A DNA stretch of 34,788 bases from Dehalococcoidia bacterium UBA1141. Lineage in GTDB: Bacteria > Chloroflexota > Dehalococcoidia > Lucifugimonadales > UBA3495. The stretch spans positions 1 to 34,788 of the forward strand of contig DCAE01000027.1 of assembly GCA_002311385.1 (NCBI GenBank), written 5' to 3'. The translations under genes and the position numbers were made by a program. Below are positions 1-8,417 of the stretch, one piece after another (positions within the stretch are counted from its first letter, which is position 1; every line of letters starts with the position of its first letter). The notes below the pieces were generated by a model. The model was given only the letters and a program-made list of their open reading frames with translations. It was not told the DNA's origin and searched no databases.

Positions 1-5
1 ACTGA

Positions 6-125
6 AAGTTGGTGCTAGCCCTCACCCGTGACTGGGGCATCGACCGCTTTCACTTCAGCACCTTTCTGCTGATGCCCATGGGCTCGCAGGACCAACGTAA
101 GATCAGCGCAAGGCCTGGATTATGA
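6..125 (+). pseudogene. short protein-like remnant, possibly the end of a luciferase-like monooxygenase
   Basis: A 39-codon open frame lies between a TGA at 3-5 and a TGA at 123-125. It reads like a real protein end, with the string DWGIDRFHFSTFLLMPMGSQ, and resembles what I remember of C-terminal regions of luciferase-like flavin monooxygenases. No start codon with a ribosome binding site precedes it within the window, and the upstream stop means it cannot simply be the tail of a gene entering from the left in this frame. It may be a decayed fragment or the end of a frameshifted gene. The assignment is weak. Confidence 0.25.
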
Positions 126-206
126 GAACGAGTAACCAACCCGCTTCACCGGCGAGGTGGTGATTCGTTTGCTCCGTAACGCCCATCGTCTGGGCCGGTC
201 AGTTTA

Positions 207-235
207 TTGACTATTGGACGCGTCTTCGTCAAAAT
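207..235 (+). promoter_or_regulatory. sigma-70-type promoter for the cupin gene
   Basis: TTGACT at 207-212 (5 of 6 to consensus) and CAAAAT at 230-235 (4 of 6) are separated by 17 bases. The predicted transcript would begin near 242, leaving a short leader to the ATG at 274. This supports 274 rather than an upstream ATG at 214. Confidence 0.5.
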
Positions 236-273
236 GCGTCTACAACAGCAAGCAATTGTGCGGGAGGTCAACC

Positions 274-846
274 ATGACGCAAACAGCAACTTACACGGTC
301 GAAGCTTTCGTGGAAGATGTCAGAGCGATATTCGCTTCAACCGAGGACCCACACGCTCAAGCCCAAGGAGCCGCCAACCACCTGAAAGCGTTGTTGGCAG
401 TCCCCGGTTGGCTCGAGGAGAAGCTCAACATTCCCGGGGAAGGCGGTTATGGCCGCTTTGAGCTTCACTTAGACGAAGAATATGGACTGCCGGGGCCAGG
501 TTTCTGGCTCATGTGCTCGATTCAGACGGACGGTCAGGAAAGCCCGGTCCACGACCATGGCGTGGCCTGGGTGATATACGGCGTGTACGAAGGCGCCATT
601 GAGCAGAGCAAGTGGCGGTGGTTCTATAAGGGAGAAGGCGTGGAGTCCACCCAGATTAAGCAATTTGGCAAGTTTATTCAAAATGACCGCACAGTGGCAT
701 TCTTCCTGCCAGGAGAAATCCACAAGACCCTGAACGTGGCTGGTGGCCGGTCCATCGTGGTCCGCTTGGAGTCTCAAAAGCTGGACCGGATCACCCGGTA
801 CCAGTACGATCCCATAGACAATTCGGTGAAAGTGATGAACCGCTAA
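274..846 (+). CDS. cysteine-dioxygenase-like cupin protein
   Basis: The 190-residue product looks like a member of the cysteine dioxygenase / thiol dioxygenase cupin group, non-haem iron enzymes that add O2 to small thiols. The first cupin motif shows H93-D-H95 followed by a glycine-rich strand with E106, and the second shows a PGEIH sequence with H150. These three histidines are the expected iron ligands. The start at 274 is chosen because GGGAGG lies six bases upstream, a promoter sits at 207-235, and an in-frame ATG at 214 would put the SD inside the gene. It is monocistronic and ends at a strong terminator. The exact substrate cannot be read from sequence; other small-acid or thiol dioxygenases of this fold remain possible. 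Confidence 0.7.
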   Translation: MTQTATYTVEAFVEDVRAIFASTEDPHAQAQGAANHLKALLAVPGWLEEKLNIPGEGGYGRFELHLDEEYGLPGPGFWLMCSIQTDGQESPVHDHGVAWVIYGVYEGAIEQSKWRWFYKGEGVESTQIKQFGKFIQNDRTVAFFLPGEIHKTLNVAGGRSIVVRLESQKLDRITRYQYDPIDNSVKVMNR

Positions 847-866
847 GACCGGCCCGAATACCGATA

Positions 867-898
867 AAAATACCCCTCTGACCTCAGAGGGGTATTTT
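867..898. terminator. bidirectional intrinsic terminator
   Basis: A perfect 10-bp stem, TACCCCTCTG at 871-880 with CAGAGGGGTA at 885-894 and loop ACCT, is flanked by A-run and T-run so it can end transcription from either side. It lies between the convergent cupin gene and the flavin monooxygenase gene. Confidence 0.85.
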
Positions 899-996
899 CT
901 TTTCTTGAGGTTAGTGTGAAACCTACTTGCCCTATCAGAAGTCAACGGGCAACTCAGATAGAGAGTCAACCGGGAAGTCACATCAAACGTCAGCGA

Positions 997-2046
997 CTAC
1001 TTAAATTTGGGCATCACCTCTTTCCCGAACAACTCCATCGACCGCATCACCTTTGAATGCTCCATGGGACCAAAGGACATGGATGCGCCAAAGTAACCAA
1101 CGTTGTGCTCATTTTGCAGTGTGCGAATCCATTGCACGCACTGGTCCGGAGTACCGAAGTAGGTATTGTTCTCCAGCTCCCACTCGTAGGCTGGAGGAGC
1201 TTCAGGCCTGACCCGGCGCCATTCGTCCAAGTCTACATTGATTTCATCGCCGTGGGTCAGGGTTTTACGGTAACCGCTCAAATCGCGCACCCAAGTCAAC
1301 GCCTCCCTCGGATACTCCTTGGCTTCCTTTTCGTCCTCAGCCAAGTGCACAAAGCGGAAGTAAGGTGATTGGTCGAACTGAGGCGTCTTGCCTGCTGCCG
1401 CACACCGCTCTCCGTACAAGCGGAACAAGCTCAAGTTATCCTCCTCCGGGGTGAAAAAGCTGGTTAATATGGGCAGGTCTCGGGAGATTGCCACATCTAT
1501 GCTGGCAGCGGTGCGAGAGACCGCAAGGCAAACCGGCGGATGGGGTTTCTGCAAGGGCGTAGGAGCGATTGTGATGTCATCCACTTGGTAATATTCGCCG
1601 TGGTAGCTAAATCCGCTGGTGGTCCACAGACCTAAAATGATGTCCAAGACTTCCTGGAATCGTTGGTTACGGGACTCAAAATCAATCTTGAAGTTGCCGT
1701 ACTCGTAGTCCGCCGACCCTCGACCGACCCCAAAATCCAACCGGCCGTCGCTTAAGAGGTCCAGCATGGCGCTCTCTTCCGCTAGGTATATGGGGTTATA
1801 AAAAGGCAGGACGCTGACGCCGCCGCCGATACGGATTGTCTTGGTCTTAGCCGCCACATGGGTGAGGATGGGCATCAGGGACGGGAAGATGCCGTATCTG
1901 CTGGAGTGGTGTTCGGCAATCCACACCGAGTCGAAGCCAAGTTCTTCTGCGTACTGAATCTGTTCCAAGGCCTCGCCGTAAATGCGGCTTTGGGCGCTAG
2001 CGTCTTTTTCCGCCCATGAAGCCAAGATAAATAGACCGAATTTCAT
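997..2046 (-). CDS. LLM-class flavin-dependent oxidoreductase (bacterial luciferase-like)
   Basis: The 349-residue protein has the luciferase-like monooxygenase layout: N-terminal MKFGLFIL, then a helix ending in YAEELGFDSVWIAEHH (about 32-47), the SVLPFYNPIYLAEE segment, and SDGRLDFGVGRG, which in this superfamily lines the FMN or F420 pocket. Length matches the family. Such enzymes use reduced flavin and O2 to oxidise aldehydes, alkanes, sulfonates or similar substrates; nothing here fixes the substrate. A GGGGG-rich SD lies about eight bases before the ATG. It is divergent from the epimerase at 2216 and converges on the terminator at 867-898. Confidence 0.88.
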   Translation of the reverse strand: MKFGLFILASWAEKDASAQSRIYGEALEQIQYAEELGFDSVWIAEHHSSRYGIFPSLMPILTHVAAKTKTIRIGGGVSVLPFYNPIYLAEESAMLDLLSDGRLDFGVGRGSADYEYGNFKIDFESRNQRFQEVLDIILGLWTTSGFSYHGEYYQVDDITIAPTPLQKPHPPVCLAVSRTAASIDVAISRDLPILTSFFTPEEDNLSLFRLYGERCAAAGKTPQFDQSPYFRFVHLAEDEKEAKEYPREALTWVRDLSGYRKTLTHGDEINVDLDEWRRVRPEAPPAYEWELENNTYFGTPDQCVQWIRTLQNEHNVGYFGASMSFGPMEHSKVMRSMELFGKEVMPKFK

Positions 2047-2110
2047 CGCTACGAACCCCCAATTTGGATTGGCTAGCGGACCTGATTGGCCACTTAAAAT
2101 CTCCGATTGC

Positions 2111-2141
2111 TTGACAAGAACCGCGTATCGGGGAGTATATA
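2111..2141 (+). promoter_or_regulatory. sigma-70-type promoter upstream of the epimerase gene
   Basis: A perfect -35 box TTGACA at 2111-2116 is followed by TATATA at 2136-2141 (19-base spacer) or AGTATA at 2134-2139 (17-base spacer). It lies about 75 bases before the chosen ATG at 2216. Confidence 0.5.
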
Positions 2142-2215
2142 GCAGGTTGAACCCTTGGGGAACGGTTAATCAGTCGCACTGGCGCGAAACCGACATAGGT
2201 TTTGGAGGTTTTTGC

Positions 2216-3196
2216 ATGGCAACATTGGTCACCGGAGGCGTGGGATTTGTTGGGGCCAACATCGTGAAAGGACTGGCCCAGGCTGGTCATCAAGTCATAT
2301 GTTCCGACCTGAGCGAGCCGGACCAACTGTTTATGGATTTTTTGGGAGAGCTTTCTGTGGAAGTGAGCTTCGCTCAAGGCGATATTCTAGACCAGCAAGC
2401 GGTTGAACGATTGGGGGTTGATTACGCCATAGACAAAATCGTTCATGCGGCGGTGTTCACCGTTAACCGGGTGGAATTGGAGACCGAACGAAGCCGGGAC
2501 GTGATTAGCATCAACCTGGAAGGCACGGCCAACCTGCTTGAGTTGGCTCGAAAGCAACGGGTAAAGCGGTTCATCTACGTCAGCTCCGGCGCCGTCTATG
2601 GCGATGCCAACTCACCCGACCAAACGCTGAACGAAGACGTAGTCCCGGCTCCCAAACAACTTTATGGCATCACCAAATACGCCAGCGAACTGGTAACCCG
2701 CCGATATGGGGAATTGCACGGCTTTTCTACCGCCAGCGTAAGGCTAAGCACGCCCTACGGTCCGATGGAGCGGGTGACCGGCCACCGGGAAGTGATGTCT
2801 GCCTTCTACCACTGGACGGGACAAGTTGTGCGGGGAGAGGCCATACAGCCGGAGGCTTTGGAACAGGGCAGGGACTTTACCTACGTTGCCGATATAGTCG
2901 ATGGCATCCGCGCAATACTGGATGCGCCCGAATTGCCCCACGACCTGTACAACATCACGGCGGGAGTTTGGGTGACTCTCCGGGAGTTGCTGGACCAGCT
3001 AATCCTGCTCTCTTCGGCTACGAAAATCATGGAGCCGGACGGCGGCGGGAGCAAGATTCAAAACACTGGCCCCGGAAGAGGGCCGCTATCGGGGCACCGC
3101 CTGTTCCAAGACCTTGATTGGACCGCTGGCTACGACCTAAACGCCGGTCTGGCCGAGTACCTCCAATGGCGCAAGGACGCACCGTTTCATGACTGA
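2216..3196 (+). CDS. NAD-dependent epimerase/dehydratase (extended SDR)
   Basis: The 326-residue protein is an extended short-chain dehydrogenase/reductase. The Rossmann motif TGGVGFVG is at 6-13, the serine strand YVSSGAVYG at about 121-129, and the catalytic YxxxK is Y150 to K154. A late RDFTYVADIVDGI segment is typical of sugar-nucleotide epimerases. The frame is open further upstream, to 1982, but that extension runs into the divergent gene. ATG 2216 has GGAGG seven bases before it and follows a promoter, so it is the likely start. The product probably acts on a nucleotide sugar or another hydroxy substrate with NAD(P); the precise substrate is unknown. No sugar-pathway genes are adjacent. 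Confidence 0.88.
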   Translation: MATLVTGGVGFVGANIVKGLAQAGHQVICSDLSEPDQLFMDFLGELSVEVSFAQGDILDQQAVERLGVDYAIDKIVHAAVFTVNRVELETERSRDVISINLEGTANLLELARKQRVKRFIYVSSGAVYGDANSPDQTLNEDVVPAPKQLYGITKYASELVTRRYGELHGFSTASVRLSTPYGPMERVTGHREVMSAFYHWTGQVVRGEAIQPEALEQGRDFTYVADIVDGIRAILDAPELPHDLYNITAGVWVTLRELLDQLILLSSATKIMEPDGGGSKIQNTGPGRGPLSGHRLFQDLDWTAGYDLNAGLAEYLQWRKDAPFHD

Positions 3197-3248
3197 TGAG
3201 AGCTTAGTCAGGTATCACATATGAACCCACGACTTGTAGATACCCGCA

Positions 3249-3294
3249 ATATGTCATTCTGCTCGATATGTCATTCTGAGTGAAGCGAAGAATC
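3249..3294. repeat. direct repeat ATATGTCATTCTG, with dispersed-repeat-like tail
   Basis: The 13-mer ATATGTCATTCTG occurs at 3249-3261 and 3266-3278. The second copy runs on into AGTGAAGCGAAGAATCT. Tails of this GTCATTCTGAG-type are common dispersed intergenic sequences in some bacterial genomes, as I recall. It sits between the convergent epimerase and MmgE/PrpD genes and may also act as a transcript end. No classic terminator was found in 3197-3362. Confidence 0.5.
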
Positions 3295-3362
3295 TATTGC
3301 GCAATATTTGAGCCTGTTTAATGCACTAACAATGACACGCATCCACTCCGATCAGATCCCGA

Positions 3363-4760
3363 CTAAGGCACCAGCAACCGGATTATTTCCTCCACCGAGG
3401 CGACGTCTTCCAACTCATCCACCAAGTCTATTAGCCGTTGCTGATTCGCTGCTGGCAGATGCCCAGCGCCCACCTCCCAGCAGTTCTTGAACTTGGTCAG
3501 GTGCTGGTCTCTGGACAAGGGCTTGTCCGGGTGGCCCAGCATCTGATCCAAAGTTAGTTCGTGTTCAAACCCATTCTTTAGCCGGATGAGCAGGCTCAGA
3601 GGCACCATGGCGTTTTCGTCTTGGATTGCCGGGTCTCGGACAACGTGGATGCGTCTGGCCAAATCGTGGACCGCCGGGTTAACTAATGCCTCCTCCCAAA
3701 AATCGGTGATGAATACCGTGTCCTTGATAAGCGCACTCGCCACCACGAAGGGTATGGACAACTTGGCATACTGGGCGGATGGAGCGTCGTGGTCCAGCGG
3801 GCGGCCTACCAACCGCTGAACCAGAGGCGAAACTATGGCCTGGCACTCCTCCACATCCTCGGCGGTAAATCCGTGGTTCTTACGCATGGTGAGGGCTGCT
3901 TCTACCACCCCTTGGGTCAACCGGCCACAGGGGAACGGCTTGTGGCCGACCCTTTCCACCTGCCAGACACGACCCAGATTATCCAAGGCGTCGTCGACCT
4001 GATACTCGCCTTCGAACAAACGGAAATATCCGTATCGGCCCTCCAGAACACCCGAAGCGCCGATTATTCCTTCTTCAGCCAGGGTGAGGGCGGTGGCTGC
4101 GGCCCTAGCATTAAAACCGGTCTGCATGGAAATCACCAATGCGCCTTCGTGGTGGGGTTGCAGCGTGCCGCATATCTGGCTGTAGACGATGCCCATGGCA
4201 TTAGCCAGGGTCTTTTCGTCCATGCCGGAAATCTTGCCGCCAGCGGCGACGGCCCCAAAAGCGCCAGCGGTGCCGGGCCGGAAAAAGGACATGGGAGACC
4301 TGGAGGATATGCCGATGGAGCAGGAAACATCCACGCCAAAGGCCAAGGCGGTCAAAAACTCCCGGCCGGTTACGCCTCCCTTGACCTCGGCTACTGCCAA
4401 CGCAACTGGCAGCGCCGTGGTAAAGGGATGTAGCACAGCGAGGTCATGGACACAATCAAATTCCTGATTATGGAGCATGAAACTGTTCATCATCGCCGCT
4501 GAAGGAGCCGGTAGCCTTTCCCCGGAGACCAAAACGGTGCTCTCCTCTCTGCCTCCCCAACCTCGAAATGCTCCAAGGGTCTGAGGAACACCGGGAGCCA
4601 ATGAGCCACTGATAATCACGCCGAAGGAATCAAGGATGAAAGTCTTGGTGGCCAACACGGCTCCTGGGGAGAGGTCTTCATAACGGCCAGCCAGTGTATG
4701 ACGCACCAAAGGAATAATAGCGTCGGGCTTGTCGCCAGGTTCTGGGTCACCATTCCTCAT
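3363..4760 (-). CDS. MmgE/PrpD family protein
   Basis: The 465-residue protein matches the MmgE/PrpD family, which includes 2-methylcitrate dehydratase and cis-aconitate decarboxylase. Family-like features include an early ILDSFGVIISGS segment, a central block with HNQEFDCVHDLAVLHP (the family's histidine/aspartate-rich region), RSPMSFFRPGTAGAFGA, and the KPFPCGRLTQGVVEAAL segment that resembles the family's conserved KPYPCC-like motif. Length is normal. The reaction is probably removal of water or CO2 from a polycarboxylic acid; no prpB/prpC homologue is adjacent, so a role in the methylcitrate cycle cannot be claimed. A GGGAGG SD precedes the ATG. It is transcribed alone on the minus strand. 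Confidence 0.88.
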   Translation of the reverse strand: MRNGDPEPGDKPDAIIPLVRHTLAGRYEDLSPGAVLATKTFILDSFGVIISGSLAPGVPQTLGAFRGWGGREESTVLVSGERLPAPSAAMMNSFMLHNQEFDCVHDLAVLHPFTTALPVALAVAEVKGGVTGREFLTALAFGVDVSCSIGISSRSPMSFFRPGTAGAFGAVAAGGKISGMDEKTLANAMGIVYSQICGTLQPHHEGALVISMQTGFNARAAATALTLAEEGIIGASGVLEGRYGYFRLFEGEYQVDDALDNLGRVWQVERVGHKPFPCGRLTQGVVEAALTMRKNHGFTAEDVEECQAIVSPLVQRLVGRPLDHDAPSAQYAKLSIPFVVASALIKDTVFITDFWEEALVNPAVHDLARRIHVVRDPAIQDENAMVPLSLLIRLKNGFEHELTLDQMLGHPDKPLSRDQHLTKFKNCWEVGAGHLPAANQQRLIDLVDELEDVASVEEIIRLLVP

Positions 4761-4803
4761 GATTCTGCCTCCCGTTAAGCTTGGCCAAATTTGCCTAAAT
4801 CAC

Positions 4804-4831
4804 CGTCATTCCGGCGAAGGCCGGAAACCAG
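4804..4831. repeat. dispersed palindromic repeat, copy A
   Basis: A hairpin core CCGGC-GAAG-GCCGG (4811-4824) lies within CGTCATTCCGGCGAAGG and onward. A copy in the opposite orientation at 30396-30418 matches 21 of 23 bases over the shared core, so this is a dispersed intergenic element. It sits between the MmgE/PrpD start and the MFS gene end. Confidence 0.55.
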
Positions 4832-4929
4832 TTGATGCCTCAACCTCAACAGTTACTGGGCACCGACCTACGCCGATGCGACGGTGACAGATTCTTCTGG
4901 TTTTAGTAGGTTGGTTGTGGAACTAATCT

Positions 4930-6186
4930 CTACGCTCGACGTAGCTTGGGGGTAAATATTACCAAGACGAATATCAAAGCTATTCCCACCATGCCCACGA
5001 TATTGGCGGCCCAAGGCGCTCCCCAAATCCCGGCTATGGCGCCTGCGGCCACGCTGCCGAAGCTGAAAGCGTATATCGCCAAAACCCTCAATCCCATCAC
5101 CCGGCCTCGAAATTCGGCCTCGGTGGTTCTGAGCAGTAGGGTCAGCAGCAGCGTTTGGGTAGATGCCCATGCCAGGCCGGTGAACGCCAATATGCCGATT
5201 GATAGGCGAAAATCGTCGGATGCGGCAAAAACGAGAATGCTCGCATGCCACAGAACAGCAGCCATAATCAGCATCTTACCCACGTGGCGGAGGTTGGGAA
5301 TCGATGCCCAAATAGCCGACCCGGTGAAAGCGCCCAGGCCGAATGCGAACAGCAGCAGACCCAGACCAGCGGAATCGGTTTCCAAAACGTCTCTGGCGAA
5401 AACGGGCATCAGGCTGGTGTGAAAAGTCCAGCCGGTTAAGTTTATCACCACGGCAAGCATCAACGCCGCCCAAAGTACCTGCTGCCCTTTCACGTACTTC
5501 AAGCCTTGGATAACCGCCTTGATTACGGGGTCTTTGTTGATGAGAGATGCGCCTTGAGGCACTCTGACTGAGAGAGCGAACAACCCGCTTACGCAATAGA
5601 AGGACGCAATCACGATGTATGCGCCCTCCGGCCCCACTGTTTTGAACAAGACCCCGCCCACCAGGGGTCCGATAATCACGGCGAAGTTCATTCCCAGGGT
5701 GGTAAATGCTGCGCCGTTGGCAATTCGGTCCTTGGGCAATGTGTCAGCCACCAGGGATTGGGCTGAGGGTGTCTGAAAAATCCGCACCATGCCCGCTGCC
5801 AGGGTTATGGCGAAGATATGCCACACCTCTAACAGGTCGCTCACAATCAGGCCCAACATCAATAATCCCAGGGCGGTCATGGTAAATTCCACCGCCGCTA
5901 GGACCTTGTGCCGGGGCAACCGGTCGACGATTGCGCCAGCAAAGAGGGCCAGGAAGTTGAGGGCCATGCGGGCTGCGGAGATCAGCCCAACCAAGAAAGG
6001 CGAATCGGTGAGGGTGAGCACATACCAGCCCAGCACCACCGCTTCCATCTGAGTTCCCATGGCCACCGACGTGGAGGATGACCAAACCAGGGCGAAATTG
6101 CGCCAACTGAGGATGGAAAAAGGGTAGGCGGCTCTGAGTATGCCAGACTTTAGCTTCTGGGCGATTATTTTGTTGCTGGTTGCCAA
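4930..6186 (-). CDS. MFS transporter (MFS_3/EntS-like exporter)
   Basis: About 418 residues with a dozen hydrophobic segments make this a major facilitator of the inner membrane. DRLPRHKVLAAVEF between the second and third membrane segments is the MFS motif A equivalent, and FRGRVMGL in the C-terminal half is typical of the MFS_3 exporter group. It probably exports a small molecule. The start is uncertain: the frame is open well into the upstream RidA gene, but residues there are out-of-frame RidA sequence, so the real start must lie after the RidA stop at 6222. The best candidate is TTG at 6186, 36 bases downstream and without a clear SD, suggesting coupling to RidA translation. Confidence 0.8.
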   Translation of the reverse strand: MATSNKIIAQKLKSGILRAAYPFSILSWRNFALVWSSSTSVAMGTQMEAVVLGWYVLTLTDSPFLVGLISAARMALNFLALFAGAIVDRLPRHKVLAAVEFTMTALGLLMLGLIVSDLLEVWHIFAITLAAGMVRIFQTPSAQSLVADTLPKDRIANGAAFTTLGMNFAVIIGPLVGGVLFKTVGPEGAYIVIASFYCVSGLFALSVRVPQGASLINKDPVIKAVIQGLKYVKGQQVLWAALMLAVVINLTGWTFHTSLMPVFARDVLETDSAGLGLLLFAFGLGAFTGSAIWASIPNLRHVGKMLIMAAVLWHASILVFAASDDFRLSIGILAFTGLAWASTQTLLLTLLLRTTEAEFRGRVMGLRVLAIYAFSFGSVAAGAIAGIWGAPWAANIVGMVGIALIFVLVIFTPKLRRA

Positions 6187-6221
6187 TGTTCTGTTGTGCC
6201 GGTTGGGGTCTACCTGTCTTG

Positions 6222-6611
6222 CTAATCTAAGACAGCGATTATCTCGAGTTGCATCAGGATACCCGGAGGGAAAGCACTGTACTCCATAGCGTGACGGGCT
6301 GGCCGATTGTTCTCGTCGGGAAACATCTTTAGCCACGGGCGATTGACGGCTTCCCGCTGTGACCGGTCTTTCATGTAAACCTTCACCGACCCGATGTCTT
6401 CCACGGTGCCGCCAGCGTTCTCGACCAAGGCCTTCATGTGAGCGAAGGCGAACTCGCACTGCTGCCCCAGGTCCTCCGGCGCCTTGCCGGTGGCCGGGTC
6501 GGTTCCCATTATGCCGCTGGAGAAAAGCATGTTGCCCACCCTGGCTCCCATGGGAATGGGTGCCCCGTGCTCTACCCCCTCAACGTGGACGGAACGTCTC
6601 TTACCCGCCAT
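6222..6611 (-). CDS. RidA family protein (YjgF/YER057c/UK114)
   Basis: The 129-residue product has the RidA fold signatures: GNMLFSSGIMGTDPATG in the first third, QCEFAFAHMKALVENAGG in the middle, and RPARHAMEYSAFPPGILMQL near the end. The arginine of PARHA corresponds to the arginine that holds the substrate carboxylate in active 2-iminobutanoate/2-iminopropanoate deaminases. Many family members of this sequence type are Rid1-7 paralogues with other imine substrates, so deaminase activity is likely but the substrate is not fixed. AGGAGG precedes the ATG at good spacing. It is the first gene of a probable two-gene unit with the MFS exporter. Confidence 0.88.
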   Translation of the reverse strand: MAGKRRSVHVEGVEHGAPIPMGARVGNMLFSSGIMGTDPATGKAPEDLGQQCEFAFAHMKALVENAGGTVEDIGSVKVYMKDRSQREAVNRPWLKMFPDENNRPARHAMEYSAFPPGILMQLEIIAVLD

Positions 6612-6701
6612 GCCGCCTCCTAGATATTGATGATTGCCAGAAAAAATAATTGCCGGAAATAATAGTTAAAAGAATATTATTGTAAGAAATATTCACAAGT
6701 C

Positions 6702-6719
6702 CCCCTTTCTAAAAAGGGG
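6702..6719. repeat. hairpin in an AT-rich spacer
   Basis: CCCCTTT (6702-6708) pairs with AAAGGGG (6713-6719) around loop CTAA, followed by a TTTAGGGAGATTTC tail. This resembles a widespread intergenic hairpin repeat and may also terminate the GNAT transcript. The spacer 6612-6760 is unusually AT-rich and holds no gene. Confidence 0.45.
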
Positions 6720-6760
6720 ATTTAGGGAGATTTCCCAACGCAATCCAGCATTCTTTTTGA

Positions 6761-7255
6761 CTAAGCCTCACCGCCCAGCTTTTCCAAGGCTTCGCCGCTC
6801 AGCCGGTATGTGGTCCACTCATCCTGAGGAACCGCTCCGAGTCCTTTGTAGAAACCGATTGACGGCTCGTTCCAATCGAGGACGGCCCACTCCAGACGCT
6901 GACAACCCCTGTCTGCCGCAAGGCGGGCTAGGTAGCTGAGTAGTTGTCGACCCAGGCCTTTGTCCCGCCATTCCGGCAAAACGAATAGGTCCTCAAGGTA
7001 GAGACTGGGAGCGCCTAGAAAAGTGGAAAAGGTGTGAAAGAAGAGAGCAAATCCTACGGCTTGGTCCCCACTGTAGCCGATGACCGCCTCGGCCATGGGG
7101 TTGGCTCCAAACATCGTCTTTCGCAAGCCATCTTCAGTGGCGACACACTCATCTTCCAGCTTTTCGTACTCCGCTAGACCCTTGATGAACTTCAAGACCA
7201 GTGGAGTGTCGTCTATAGTGGCTGGCTCGATGCGAAATTGACCATTTGCGCTCAT
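6761..7255 (-). CDS. GNAT N-acetyltransferase, diamine/spermidine acetyltransferase-like
   Basis: The 164-residue protein is a single GNAT domain. The acetyl-CoA binding loop is RDKGLG (97-102), preceded by the strand YLEDLFVLPEWR and followed by LEWAVLDWNEPSIGFYKGLGA, a combination seen in SSAT/thialysine acetyltransferases. It probably acetylates a polyamine or similar primary amine in the cytoplasm. An in-frame ATG six codons upstream at 7273 lacks an SD, whereas GGAGG lies 11 bases before ATG 7255, so 7255 is preferred. It lies 43 bases downstream of the enolase-superfamily gene on the same strand and may be co-transcribed with it. Confidence 0.85.
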   Translation of the reverse strand: MSANGQFRIEPATIDDTPLVLKFIKGLAEYEKLEDECVATEDGLRKTMFGANPMAEAVIGYSGDQAVGFALFFHTFSTFLGAPSLYLEDLFVLPEWRDKGLGRQLLSYLARLAADRGCQRLEWAVLDWNEPSIGFYKGLGAVPQDEWTTYRLSGEALEKLGGEA

Positions 7256-7298
7256 GTTTCTTACGGCCTCCACAGATTACACATATATCTCTTGAGCT

Positions 7299-8417
7299 TT
7301 ATGCGATGCGGTACCTGTCTAGTAGTTCCATGTTCAACTCAAAGCCTATCCCGGGCCTGTCGGGCACGGTGACGAACCCATCGTCATCCGGCTTTAAGAC
7401 CGGCTGGAACATCTCCGCCCGCAGCGGGTCCACGGCCACTGGGTAGTACTCCAAAAACTCGCCGTGGGAGATTGCGGCGGCCAAGGGCAGTTGAAGCTCC
7501 TGGCAACCGTGAGGAGCGATGGACACACCCCGTTGCGCGGCCAACTCTGCGATGTCCATGGCCACGTCGTAGCCTGGGCAAACGCCAACGTCCACGTTTA
7601 AGATGGATGCGCCTTTGTGGTCCAACAAGGTTTTGAAATGGGCTAGGTGGTATCCATTTTCGCCGGTGGCTATCTTGACTGCGGATTCTGCTGCCAGCTT
7701 GCCATGGCCTTCGTAGTCATGGATGGGCAAAGGCTCCTCGAACCAGTAGACATTGTAGTCGGGCAGGAGCCTGGCGAACTCGAGCGAGGTGTCCAAGTCC
7801 AGAGCGCAGTTGGCGTCCACCATCAGCGTCAAATCGTCACCGATTGCCTGGCGTGAGGCCTCCACCCGCCGCATATCGCCGGCCAGCCCCACAGTGGGGT
7901 CGCCAATCTTGATTTTCACCGCCGATGCGTGCATCTCCTCCACGTTGAAGCGCACCTCTTCCTGTAGCTCTTCCAGTCCCTTTCCTTCGGCGTAGTAGCC
8001 TCCGGCGATGTAGGTGCGAATCCGCTTCTGCGCTCCGCCCAGTAGTTGGTGGATGGATTTGCCCAGTGCTTTGCCTTTGATGTCCCAACAAGCGATATTT
8101 ATCGCCGCCAACACATGGGTGTTGATGCCCCCCGGCCCCAGTATCTTGATTAGCTTCTCTCCCAAGTCGGTAGCAAGTCCGCGGGTGTCCATGGGGTCTC
8201 GGCCAACAACCAATGGCCGGAAGTAGTCCACGTAACCGGGATAGAGGCCCAAGGGTTTTTCGGCGGCGGTACCGCCGTTCCAGCCGTATCCGGTTATACC
8301 TTCATCGGTGCGAACCGTAACCTTATGCAAGCGACCGGGACCGTAGAAATGGCTCCCGTTCCAGATACCCGGCCGCTCCCACTCAAAAACCTCACTGCTA
8401 ACCTCGGTTATCTTCAT
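7299..8417 (-). CDS. mandelate racemase/muconate lactonizing enzyme family protein
   Basis: The 372-residue protein is a full enolase-superfamily member. The catalytic set is visible: K168-x-K170 at the end of the second barrel strand, metal ligands D201, E227 and E253, and the D276/H303 dyad. The KxK plus His/Asp dyad puts it in the mandelate racemase subgroup, whose members are mostly acid-sugar dehydratases or racemases. It needs Mg2+ and abstracts a proton next to a carboxylate. Substrate is not identifiable. The SD is weak (GGAACGGG). It is first in a possible two-gene unit with the GNAT gene and is divergent from the zinc-ribbon gene across a 456-base gap. Confidence 0.9.
   Translation of the reverse strand: MKITEVSSEVFEWERPGIWNGSHFYGPGRLHKVTVRTDEGITGYGWNGGTAAEKPLGLYPGYVDYFRPLVVGRDPMDTRGLATDLGEKLIKILGPGGINTHVLAAINIACWDIKGKALGKSIHQLLGGAQKRIRTYIAGGYYAEGKGLEELQEEVRFNVEEMHASAVKIKIGDPTVGLAGDMRRVEASRQAIGDDLTLMVDANCALDLDTSLEFARLLPDYNVYWFEEPLPIHDYEGHGKLAAESAVKIATGENGYHLAHFKTLLDHKGASILNVDVGVCPGYDVAMDIAELAAQRGVSIAPHGCQELQLPLAAAISHGEFLEYYPVAVDPLRAEMFQPVLKPDDDGFVTVPDRPGIGFELNMELLDRYRIA

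Noticed and set aside
3789..4433. 214-codon plus-strand ORF
   Set aside because: It is antisense to the intact MmgE/PrpD gene, has no recognisable domain and no SD; a shadow frame.
4930..6459. Long 509-residue version of the MFS exporter
   Set aside because: Its N-terminal residues are a shifted reading of the RidA gene; homology starts only after the RidA stop.
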